Shown here: in pieces, positions 1 through 5,111 of the stretch
How the letters are laid out: every line of letters starts with the position of its first letter
Numbering within the stretch: position 1 is the first letter of the stretch
From: Deltaproteobacteria bacterium
GTDB lineage: Bacteria; Desulfobacterota; DAOWOC01
DNA length: 5,111 nt
NCBI GenBank assembly: GCA_030642225.1
Contig: DAOWOC010000106.1
Location: forward strand, 1 to 5,111
Reading direction: 5' to 3'
Notes under the pieces: generated by a model
Databases searched by the model: none
Told to the model about the DNA's origin: nothing
Seen by the model: the letters and a program-made list of their open reading frames with translations, nothing else
Position numbers and translations under genes: made by a program

Positions 1-1741
1 GTCCGATAACACGTTTGTGCAGCACACTGTCAAGTTGAAGTAATTTTTCTTTTTCTCCTTCTACGAGCCGCTTCACTGGCACACCTGTCCACTTAGATAC
101 AATATCTGCTATCTCTTCATCAGTAACCTCCTCTCTTAATAATCTGTCCTGATCATTATGCTCTGAAAAAGTATTTTCAATATTTTTCAATTCCTGTTCC
201 ATATTCGGTAAACGACCATGTTTAAGCTCAGCTGCCCTGTTGAGATCATAATCTCTTTCCGCAAGCTCTATCTGATGACGCACCTCTTCAATATTTGCAC
301 GTAATGACTGTATCTTTTTAATAACATCCTTTTCAGATTCCCACTGGGCTCTCATGGAACCGGATTTTTCCTTGAGATCGGCAAGCTCTTTTTGAAGAAT
401 TTTCAGCCGTTCTTTGCTTGATTTATCTTTTTCTTTTTTAAGCGCCGCCTCTTCAATCTCAAGCTGCATCATCCTGCGCGTCACCTCATCAAGCTCTGCA
501 GGCATGGAATCGATCTCCGTACGAATCATTGCACATGCCTCATCTACAAGGTCTATGGCCTTGTCAGGCAAAAATCTGTCACTGATATAACGATGCGATA
601 ATATAGCCGATGCGACGATGGCATTGTCCTGTATCTTAACGCCGTGATAAACTTCAAAACGTTCTTTCAGTCCTCTGAGGATTGATATTGTATCTTCAAC
701 CCCTGGCTCATCAACGAGAATGGGCTGAAAACGCCGCTCAAGCGCTGCGTCCTTTTCTATATGCTTACGGTATTCATCAATAGTTGTCGCACCGATACAA
801 TGCAACTCTCCGCGCGCAAGCATGGGTTTAAGCATATTACCGGCGTCCATGGAGCCTTCTGCCTTGCCGGCCCCAACAATGGTATGCAATTCATCAATAA
901 AAAGAAGTATCCTGCCCTCGCTCAACTTTATTTCCTTAAGTACTGCCTTAAGACGCTCCTCAAACTCTCCCCTGAACTTGGCTCCTGCAATCAGTGAGCC
1001 CATATCAAGTGCAAAAACGCTCTTGTCTTTTAAATTTTCAGGCACATCACCCTTTACAATCCTGTGTGCCAGTCCTTCAACAATAGCTGTCTTGCCAACA
1101 CCCGGCTCACCGATCAAAACAGGATTATTTTTGGTTTTTCTTGATAATATCCTGATAACGCGTCGTATTTCAGAATCCCTTCCAATAACCGGATCAAGTC
1201 TGCCCTTTTTCACCTCCTCAACCAGGTCGGAGCCATATTTTTCCAGGGCATCATATGTGCCTTCAGGATCAGCGCTTGTGACCCTCTGGCCGCCACGTAT
1301 CTCGGCAAGAGAACCAAGGAGACGTTCTTTGGTTATATTAAATTCCGCAAGTAAACGGCCGGATGGTGTTGAGCCCCCCTTTTCCAGAATAGCAAGTAGT
1401 ATATGCTCAACAGAAACATATTCATCCTTAAGGTGTTTGGCCTCGGATTCCGCATTCATTAAAATCCGGTTCAATGACTGTGTAATATATATCTTTCCGG
1501 GTTCCACACCAGGGCCTGTAACCTTTGGTATCTTTCCAAGCTCCTCTGTAACCCTCGCGGTTAAAACCGGAACCGAAACATTCATCCTGGTCAAAACGCG
1601 GGGGATTAATCCATTATCCTGTGTCAGCAGCGACATCAGGATATGCTGAATATCCACTTCCATGTGCCCATGCTGTATTGCAAGGGATTGAGCATTTTGT
1701 ACAGCCTCCTGAGACTTCTGAGTCAGTTTATTAAGGTCCAT
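1..1741 (-). CDS. clpB: ATP-dependent chaperone ClpB (disaggregase), N-terminal 580 residues; gene continues beyond the window
   Basis: ClpB is the cytosolic hexameric AAA+ disaggregase that threads aggregated protein through its central pore together with DnaK/DnaJ/GrpE. The frame is open from the ATG at 1741 to base 2 without a stop. The start has a good Shine-Dalgarno GGAGG at 1747-1751, five bases away. Visible domains are the Clp N-domain (about 1-150), then the first AAA+ module with Walker A GEPGVGKT (211-218), pore loop GAKFRG (253-258, aromatic F256), Walker B LLFIDE (279-284), sensor-1 GATT (317-320) and paired arginines 336-337. The long charged coiled-coil middle domain (about 405-535) separates ClpB from ClpA/ClpC. 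The linker TGVPV (552-556) and VIG (578-580) open the second AAA+ module, which lies outside the window; full-length homologues have about 860 residues. It is the last visible gene of a cbpA-cbpM-clpB unit. A histidine (508) stands where E. coli ClpB has Tyr503. Family assignment is secure. Confidence 0.97.
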   Translation of the reverse strand, partial: MDLNKLTQKSQEAVQNAQSLAIQHGHMEVDIQHILMSLLTQDNGLIPRVLTRMNVSVPVLTARVTEELGKIPKVTGPGVEPGKIYITQSLNRILMNAESEAKHLKDEYVSVEHILLAILEKGGSTPSGRLLAEFNITKERLLGSLAEIRGGQRVTSADPEGTYDALEKYGSDLVEEVKKGRLDPVIGRDSEIRRVIRILSRKTKNNPVLIGEPGVGKTAIVEGLAHRIVKGDVPENLKDKSVFALDMGSLIAGAKFRGEFEERLKAVLKEIKLSEGRILLFIDELHTIVGAGKAEGSMDAGNMLKPMLARGELHCIGATTIDEYRKHIEKDAALERRFQPILVDEPGVEDTISILRGLKERFEVYHGVKIQDNAIVASAILSHRYISDRFLPDKAIDLVDEACAMIRTEIDSMPAELDEVTRRMMQLEIEEAALKKEKDKSSKERLKILQKELADLKEKSGSMRAQWESEKDVIKKIQSLRANIEEVRHQIELAERDYDLNRAAELKHGRLPNMEQELKNIENTFSEHNDQDRLLREEVTDEEIADIVSKWTGVPVKRLVEGEKEKLLQLDSVLHKRVIG

Positions 1742-1809
1742 TTCTGCCTCCAGCTTGTCTTAAACATTAATATATATTTTCATAAACATCCAATAATCAT
1801 TAATCGCTG
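1742..1809 (-). other. cbpM-clpB intergenic spacer
   Basis: These 68 AT-rich bases separate the cbpM stop from the clpB start. I see the clpB Shine-Dalgarno at 1747-1751 but no hairpin followed by a T-run and no convincing promoter, so read-through from the cbpA promoter into clpB is the simplest reading. The AT-rich stretch around 1765-1785 could hide a weak internal promoter that cannot be assigned by eye. Confidence 0.5.
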
Positions 1810-2151
1810 CTAAATCAGATCAAAGAGACTTCTCAATTGTTTTAATTCTGTTTCAAGCCTGTTAATTCGATCAAGAAGTTCCATAGCAAGCCCAACACCA
1901 TTATAATTGAGCCCGAGCTGAGTCTTTAACCTGATAATCTTTTTTAACAACAAAATAGCATTATATCTAAAAAGCATTTCCGTATCTGAAATTTCGGCAA
2001 CAGGACTTAAAATGCCAAGTTTTACAAGATGGTGGATTAAATCCCGATTGACCCCTGTAAGCCCGGCAAGTTCATTTAAAGAGATTAAATGCCCCCTGAT
2101 TAATGAAAATCTCGGATCATCCATGCTCAATATCCCGGAATCCAAATTCAT
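1810..2151 (-). CDS. cbpM: Chaperone modulator CbpM (MerR-like helix-turn-helix protein)
   Basis: CbpM binds the J-domain of CbpA-type co-chaperones and blocks their stimulation of DnaK. The 113-residue product has the family layout: an N-terminal MerR-like helix-turn-helix (about 22-50, SLNELAGLTGVNRDLIHHLV followed by KLGILSP), a helix with RLKTQLGLNYNGVGLAMELL (about 74-93), and a C-terminal coiled coil (about 88-111). Beside E. coli CbpM the pattern of hydrophobics, the turn before the LG-(I/V) element and the RLxxxLxLxxxGxxxAxxLxD-type helix all match. It has about 20 extra N-terminal residues. I place the start at 2151 because GGAGGT (2157-2162) sits five bases upstream. An in-frame ATG at 2223 would add 24 residues that only re-read the cbpA 3' end in another frame. 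The gene begins one base after the cbpA stop, implying coupled translation. The related HspR repressors share the fold, so DNA binding is conceivable but not shown. Confidence 0.88.
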   Translation of the reverse strand: MNLDSGILSMDDPRFSLIRGHLISLNELAGLTGVNRDLIHHLVKLGILSPVAEISDTEMLFRYNAILLLKKIIRLKTQLGLNYNGVGLAMELLDRINRLETELKQLRSLFDLI

Positions 2152-2152
2152 A

Positions 2153-3100
2153 TCATACCTCCGCTTCTGCCCTGGGGTTAAATTTTGAGACACTGGCAAG
2201 CTCTTTAAAAAGTTTTTTTTCATCAGGTGTTATTATCGGCGGGAGCACTATCTTAATTATCAGATAAAGATTCCCCCGACCTTTTTTTGTTGGAAACCCC
2301 TTACCTTTAAGCCGCATTTTTTTGCCTGAAGATGAACCATGCGGCACCTTTACACTAACACTGCCGCCAAGGATCGGAAGTGACACACTTGCCCCAAGAG
2401 CGGCTTCCCATGGAGAGACTTGAATATCCATATAAATATCCCGACCATTTAATTTATAAACAGGATGAGGTTCTATTATGACTTTTAAATACAGATCACC
2501 AGCCGCCCCGCCACCGGAACCTGCGCCACCCTGCCCTGCAAGGCGTATCTTCTGACCTTCCAGCACACCCTTTGGAATATTTATATCAAGGGTCTTCACC
2601 CTGGGAATGGGCATACCCTGTGGGGACAACTCAGTTGTTGTAAACTGTAAATTCTTTTTGCCGCCATTATATGCTTCTTCTATAGTCAGTGATAATACGG
2701 TTTCCTGATCACTGCCCCTTGAACTATAAAAAGAGCGTGCACAGCTATGAGGTCTGCTGCGCCTGCCCCCGAATAAATCATTAAAAAAATCAGAGAACCC
2801 TCCGGCATCACCGCTCGACCCAAAGTTAAAATGCACATTTTCCCAACCTGAAGGAGTTCTGAAATCCTGACCCTGTTGCCAGTTAGAACCAAGTTCATTA
2901 TACATTTTACGTTTTTCCGGATCTTTTAAAACCTCATAAGCCTCGCTAATTTCCTTAAATTTATCCTCAGCGCCAGGGTCTTTATTCACATCAGGGTGAT
3001 ATTTTCTTGCAAGTTTTCTGTAAGCTCTCTGCATATCATCCTGGCTGATTTCTTTTGAAACGCCAAGAACCTTATAGTAATCAACATATTTTGAACTCAT
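2153..3100 (-). CDS. cbpA: CbpA-type DnaJ co-chaperone (class II J-domain protein, no zinc finger)
   Basis: This cytosolic J-protein stimulates DnaK ATPase and delivers unfolded clients. In E. coli the homologue also binds curved DNA. The 315 residues are close to E. coli CbpA in length. They comprise a J-domain (about 5-70) with the essential HPD at 35-37 and the EAYEVL(K/S)D element at 53-60, a Gly/Phe-rich linker (about 71-128), then two beta-rich C-terminal client-binding domains (about 131-210 and 212-305), with AGDLYL at 200-205 and PHPVYKLNGRDIY at 211-223. The four CxxCxGxG zinc-finger repeats of DnaJ are absent and the only cysteine is residue 120, so this is not canonical DnaJ. The start at 3100 puts the J-domain at the N-terminus as in the family; GGGAG at 3113-3117 is a rather distant ribosome site (12 bases). 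It is the first gene of the chaperone unit, one base ahead of cbpM, and downstream of a sigma-32-like promoter. Confidence 0.93.
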   Translation of the reverse strand: MSSKYVDYYKVLGVSKEISQDDMQRAYRKLARKYHPDVNKDPGAEDKFKEISEAYEVLKDPEKRKMYNELGSNWQQGQDFRTPSGWENVHFNFGSSGDAGGFSDFFNDLFGGRRSRPHSCARSFYSSRGSDQETVLSLTIEEAYNGGKKNLQFTTTELSPQGMPIPRVKTLDINIPKGVLEGQKIRLAGQGGAGSGGGAAGDLYLKVIIEPHPVYKLNGRDIYMDIQVSPWEAALGASVSLPILGGSVSVKVPHGSSSGKKMRLKGKGFPTKKGRGNLYLIIKIVLPPIITPDEKKLFKELASVSKFNPRAEAEV

Positions 3101-3157
3101 TTTCAGATTTTGCTCCCTTTAAAATTTCTTAAAAATATATTTTCATGTTTTTATAAA

Positions 3158-3175
3158 CTTAATAAAAAAATTAAG
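3158..3175. repeat. Small palindrome at the start of the cbpA transcript
   Basis: Perfect 6-base arms CTTAAT (3158-3163) and ATTAAG (3170-3175) enclose six A residues. With a two-base bulge the arms extend to AAACTTAAT and its complement. It overlaps the -10-like element and the expected transcription start of the cbpA promoter, which is the position of a repressor operator. All pairs but one per arm are A-T, so this is suggestive only. Confidence 0.35.
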
Positions 3176-3197
3176 GGTTTATGCTCCAAGTGTCAAG
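3170..3197 (-). promoter_or_regulatory. Putative sigma-32-like (heat-shock) promoter of cbpA-cbpM-clpB
   Basis: Read on the minus strand, CTTGAC (3197-3192) is followed after 14 bases by CCCTTAAT (3177-3170). The known E. coli heat-shock consensus is CTTGAA, 13-17 bases, CCCCATnT, and dnaK P1 also has a 14-base spacer. The -35 part is good and the -10 part is partial (CCC plus the final T). The same TTGACA (3196-3191) would serve sigma-70, but I see no good -10 hexamer at 16-18 bases. The predicted leader to the cbpA start is about 60 bases. Placement just after a terminator and before a chaperone unit supports the call. Confidence 0.45.
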
Positions 3198-3266
3198 ATT
3201 TGTATAAAATTTGTGTGTTTTTTATAAACTCAGATATTTTAAAATGTATAATTTTAATAGTCTCAT

Positions 3267-3311
3267 AAAAAAAGGCCGATGTGATTTATAAAACAATCAA
3301 CACCAACCTTT
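3267..3311 (-). terminator. Intrinsic (Rho-independent) terminator after the ComEA-like gene
   Basis: On the minus strand the arm AAAGGTTGGTGT (3311-3300) pairs with ACATCGGCCTTT (3282-3271) over 12 positions including three G-U pairs. After a single bulged T (3299) the stem continues with GATT (3298-3295) against AATC (3286-3283), closing an 8-base loop. The 3' arm runs directly into seven T residues (3273-3267). It starts 25 bases past the stop of the upstream gene and ends about 70 bases before the chaperone promoter, so it separates the two transcription units. There is no T-run on the opposite strand, so it looks one-directional. Confidence 0.85.
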
Positions 3312-3336
3312 AGAGTAATACCAGTATATTTTTTTA

Positions 3337-3624
3337 TTATAATTCTATTAAATCCTTGAGTTTTTCAAATTTTTTTTCACCCATACCCTTAACATTCAAA
3401 ATATCATCAATTTTCATAAATTTATGAGCGTTTCTGTAATCAATAATCCTTTGGGCTATTGCAGGGCCAACGCCTGGGAGTTCAACCAATTCTTCCAAGG
3501 CAGCGGTATTGATATTAACCTTTATTGCAGAATCCTCTGACGCAACAGCATAATTTGTTAAACATACACCAAGTACAAAGACCATTACCAACACAAAAAG
3601 CAACTTCCCTTTATAAAATCTCAT
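3337..3624 (-). CDS. Small secreted helix-hairpin-helix protein, ComEA-like
   Basis: The 95-residue product has a Sec-type signal peptide: positively charged start (R2, K5, K7), hydrophobic core 8-23, and AVA followed by S29 as a likely signal peptidase I site after A28. The mature part is almost entirely a double helix-hairpin-helix module of the ComEA family: VNINTA (36-41), first hairpin [12 protein letters not shown] (49-60), YRN (63-65), and second hairpin [12 protein letters not shown] (78-89). This fold binds the DNA backbone without sequence specificity. ComEA is the periplasmic or surface DNA receptor in natural transformation, but many bacteria carry such stand-alone proteins of untested role. 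I choose the start at 3624 because GGAGGG (3632-3637) lies seven bases upstream; the ATG at 3639 overlaps this ribosome site, has none of its own and would add five residues. It lies 99 bases after rho, with no terminator between, and is followed by a strong one. Confidence 0.87.
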   Translation of the reverse strand: MRFYKGKLLFVLVMVFVLGVCLTNYAVASEDSAIKVNINTAALEELVELPGVGPAIAQRIIDYRNAHKFMKIDDILNVKGMGEKKFEKLKDLIEL

Positions 3625-3723
3625 AAAAAAACCCTCCATAAAAAATATTGATATTTACCCCAATTAATAGGGATAATTTTTTTCAAAGGCCTATAATTAC
3701 AACTCTTTACAAATTTACCTGCT
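3625..3723 (-). other. rho to ComEA-like gene spacer with ribosome binding site
   Basis: This 99-base AT-rich spacer carries the Shine-Dalgarno GGAGGG at 3632-3637 that decides the start of the downstream gene. I find no stem with a T-run after rho and no promoter of convincing quality, so the small gene may be transcribed from the rho promoter. A short AGGCCT palindrome (3688-3693) is present without any other sign of function. Confidence 0.5.
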
Positions 3724-4983
3724 CTATCTGTTCATGGATTCTAAAAAGTCTTTATTATCCTTTGTGCCGGCGATTTTATCAATAAGAAATTCCATGCTGT
3801 CAACAGGATTTAATGGTGATAAAAGCTTACGCAGAATCCATATCCTGTTAAGATCATCCTTTGACATTAAGAGTTCCTCTTTCCTTGTCCCGCATCGATT
3901 TATATCCATTGCAGGAAAGACCCTCTTGTCTGCCAGCCTTCTGTCAAGCTGAATTTCAAGATTGCCGGTACCCTTAAATTCTTCAAATATCACTTCATCC
4001 ATCCTGCTACCTGTATCAACCAAAGCTGTAGCCATAATAGTCAGGCTCCCGCCCTCTTCAATATTCCTTGCAGCGCCAAAAAAACGCTTGGGACGCTGAA
4101 GCGCATTGGAATCCACACCACCGGACAAAATTTTACCACTCGGCGGCACCACAGTATTATAAGCACGCGCCAAACGGGTTATACTGTCAAGAAGAATTAC
4201 CACATCACTTTTATGCTCAACTAAACGTTTTGCCTTTTCAATCACCATTTCAGCAACCTGAACATGACGCTGCGCAGGCTCATCAAATGTTGAACTAACC
4301 ACCTCAGCGCTCTTAACTGTCCGGATCATATCCGTGACCTCTTCAGGCCTTTCATCAATTAAAAGTATTATGAGATGGACATCCTTACAATTTGAAACAA
4401 TAGTATTTGCTATTTTTTGAAGCAGCATGGTCTTCCCTGTCCTCGGAGAAGCAACGATCAAACCCCTCTGCCCGAATCCTATAGGAGATAATAAATCAAT
4501 AATTCTGATACTATATTCCTGGGGTGAAACAGTAAGATCTATTTTCCGGTCAGGATAAAGCGGGGTTAAATTATCAAAAAGTATTTTATCCTTAGCCACA
4601 TCCGGATTCTCAAAATTTACTGCCTCCACTTTTAACAATGCAAAATAACGTTCGTTGTCTTTTGGCGGCCTGATCTGACCGAAAACCGTATCCCCTGTTC
4701 TAAGACCAAAACGCCTTATCTGTGATGGTGATACATATATATCATCCGGGCCAGGCAGATAATTGTCTTTCTGTGCCCGTAAAAAACCAAATCCGTCAGG
4801 CAAAATTTCAATAACACCACTACCGTTTATCAAGCCATTTTTTGCTATATGGGATTTCAGTAAAGCAAATATCAGCTCCTGCTTGCGTAAACCGCTCACG
4901 CCCTCAATACCCATGGCTCGGCCCATTTTTATTAATTCCTTAATATCCTTTTCTTTTAGATCACCTAAATTCAAACTTTCCAT
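3724..4983 (-). CDS. rho: Transcription termination factor Rho
   Basis: Rho is the hexameric RNA-dependent ATPase that translocates along nascent RNA and releases RNA polymerase. The 419 residues equal the E. coli length. In order: Rho N-terminal helical domain (about 4-48), cold-shock-like OB fold for primary RNA binding (about 50-120) with GFGFLR (64-69) and [12 protein letters not shown] (81-92), then the RecA-like ATPase. Walker A is SPRTGKT (179-185, K184), the catalytic glutamate is E211 in LLIDERPEE, and Walker B is VVILLD (261-266). The Q-loop is around SGKILSGG (282-289), the R-loop around FKGTGN (336-341), and the arginine finger is R367 in GTRKEE. Nothing essential is missing. The start matches the family N-terminus, but no Shine-Dalgarno precedes it; the leader reading frame ending two bases upstream suggests translational coupling. 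E. coli rho is known to be autoregulated in its leader; whether that applies here is unknown. Confidence 0.98.
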   Translation of the reverse strand: MESLNLGDLKEKDIKELIKMGRAMGIEGVSGLRKQELIFALLKSHIAKNGLINGSGVIEILPDGFGFLRAQKDNYLPGPDDIYVSPSQIRRFGLRTGDTVFGQIRPPKDNERYFALLKVEAVNFENPDVAKDKILFDNLTPLYPDRKIDLTVSPQEYSIRIIDLLSPIGFGQRGLIVASPRTGKTMLLQKIANTIVSNCKDVHLIILLIDERPEEVTDMIRTVKSAEVVSSTFDEPAQRHVQVAEMVIEKAKRLVEHKSDVVILLDSITRLARAYNTVVPPSGKILSGGVDSNALQRPKRFFGAARNIEEGGSLTIMATALVDTGSRMDEVIFEEFKGTGNLEIQLDRRLADKRVFPAMDINRCGTRKEELLMSKDDLNRIWILRKLLSPLNPVDSMEFLIDKIAGTKDNKDFLESMNR

Positions 4984-4985
4984 AA

Positions 4986-5027
4986 TTATTTAACAAGCAT
5001 AGTTAGCATAAACATACTGCTCCCCAC
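4986..5027 (-). CDS. Possible rho leader peptide (13 codons)
   Basis: A GTG at 5027 lies nine bases after a near-perfect Shine-Dalgarno AAGGAGG (5037-5043) and opens a 13-codon frame ending in TAA at 4988-4986, two bases before the rho ATG. An internal ATG at 5015 has a second ribosome-site candidate, GGGGAG, four bases upstream (5020-5025) and would give nine codons. The same frame extends up to an ATG at 5063 (25 codons) without a good ribosome site. The predicted peptide ([13 protein letters not shown]) is hydrophobic and methionine-rich and matches nothing I know. The role suggested by position is to bring ribosomes to the rho start, which has no site of its own. E. coli rho also has a leader peptide gene, rhoL, but I claim no sequence similarity. 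Translation here is an inference. Confidence 0.4.
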   Translation of the reverse strand: MGSSMFMLTMLVK

Positions 5028-5111
5028 GCTCCAATTCCTCCTTAACATCATCAAAAGTAGCATTTACTCACATAAATTATTATTAATACAAATATAATAA
5101 ATAATTCCTCA
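5028..5111 (-). promoter_or_regulatory. AT-rich upstream region of rho
   Basis: The 84 bases up to the window edge contain no complete gene. Bases 5071-5110 are very AT-rich and are the likely site of the rho promoter, but several overlapping -10-like hexamers compete and no -35 partner stands out, so no exact promoter is called. A second reading frame, in phase with rho and open from 5067 to a stop at 4992-4990, codes for a gene-like string ([20 protein letters not shown]) but lacks a usable start. Confidence 0.35.

Larger units (their letters stand above)
3148..3230. repeat. 12-base direct repeat flanking the cbpA promoter
   Basis: The sequence TTTTTATAAACT (plus strand) occurs at 3148-3159 and again at 3219-3230, 71 bases apart in the same orientation, one copy on each side of the promoter-like element. 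A degraded relative (ATTTATAAAAC) lies at 3284-3294 inside the terminator loop region. The repeats could be binding sites for a regulator, but the region is very AT-rich and such matches arise easily by chance. Confidence 0.35.

Noticed and set aside
1280..1282. Internal translation start for a short ClpB form, as known at Val149 of E. coli ClpB
   Set aside because: The equivalent valine (residue 154) is encoded by GTC, not a usual start codon, and no clear ribosome site precedes it.
822..1649. A 275-codon plus-strand frame opposite clpB, and shorter plus-strand frames at 761-997, 3734-3952, 4068-4298 and 4763-4993
   Set aside because: They lie antisense to clpB or rho, whose minus-strand translations carry all family motifs. 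The plus-strand products are serine/proline-rich and show no recognisable domain, as expected of antisense shadows.
2686..2898. A 70-codon minus-strand frame inside cbpA
   Set aside because: It is an alternative phase of the Gly/Phe-rich and first client-binding part of cbpA, with no ribosome site and no recognisable protein.
3101..3336. CIRCE (HrcA) or HAIR (HspR) operator upstream of the chaperone genes
   Set aside because: No TTAGCACTC/GAGTGCTAA pair and no CTTGAGT/ACTCAAG pair is present. An isolated CTTGAGT complement-like string near 3355 lies inside the ComEA-like coding region without its partner.
3640..3723. Rho-independent terminator or promoter between rho and the ComEA-like gene
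   Set aside because: Only a 3-base CCC/GGG stem and an isolated AGGCCT palindrome are present, with no T-run after a stem. Promoter-like hexamers match at four of six positions at best, which is expected in such AT-rich DNA.
4420..4450. Rho Walker A differing from E. coli (SPRTGKT instead of PPKAGKT) as a sign of unusual enzyme or bicyclomycin resistance
   Set aside because: The essential G-K-T is intact and the Lys-to-Arg and neighbouring changes are conservative, of the kind seen among bacterial Rho proteins, so no functional claim is justified.
5068..5073. ATG-TGA at 5073-5068 as the start of a selenoprotein reading into frame 5067-4990
   Set aside because: A selenocysteine at position 2 with no visible SECIS hairpin downstream and only 25 further codons is implausible.

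Overview
The window is a compact, AT-rich stretch of bacterial chromosome with every supported gene on the minus strand. In transcription order (high to low coordinates) it holds rho, a small secreted helix-hairpin-helix (ComEA-like) protein, a DnaJ-class co-chaperone (cbpA), its modulator (cbpM), and the first two thirds of clpB, which runs off the low-coordinate edge. The E. coli-length Rho, the CbpA/CbpM pair and a sigma-32-like promoter suggest a Gram-negative proteobacterium in the broad sense. A sulfate-reducing deltaproteobacterium (Desulfobacterota) would fit the ClpB and Rho sequences and the J-protein/MerR-like/clpB gene order. That placement is an inference from family resemblance, not from a marker-gene search.

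Region by region: 4984-5111 is the AT-rich leader of rho. It contains a short leader reading frame with a strong Shine-Dalgarno (SD) sequence that ends two bases before the rho start, while rho itself has no SD. Rho (3724-4983) is complete, with all ATPase motifs intact. An 84-base gap leads to the ComEA-like gene, whose true start is probably 3624 because the ATG at 3639 lies inside the SD. A convincing intrinsic terminator (3267-3311) closes this first unit. A new unit then starts from a sigma-32-like promoter (3170-3197), flanked by a small palindrome and a 12-base direct repeat. It reads through cbpA and cbpM, one base apart, and after 68 bases into clpB.

Functionally, the second unit is a protein-quality-control operon. 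A J-protein that would deliver clients to DnaK, the small MerR-like protein known to bind and restrain CbpA-type J-domains, and the ClpB disaggregase that works with the DnaK system are made together, probably under heat-shock control. DnaK and GrpE are not in the window. The first unit pairs the transcription terminator Rho with an exported DNA-binding-fold protein of unknown role. I see no mobile element, CRISPR array, tRNA or rRNA, and no evidence of a wholly new system. The most open points are the rho leader, the operator-like repeats around the chaperone promoter, and the regulatory logic of cbpA-cbpM-clpB.
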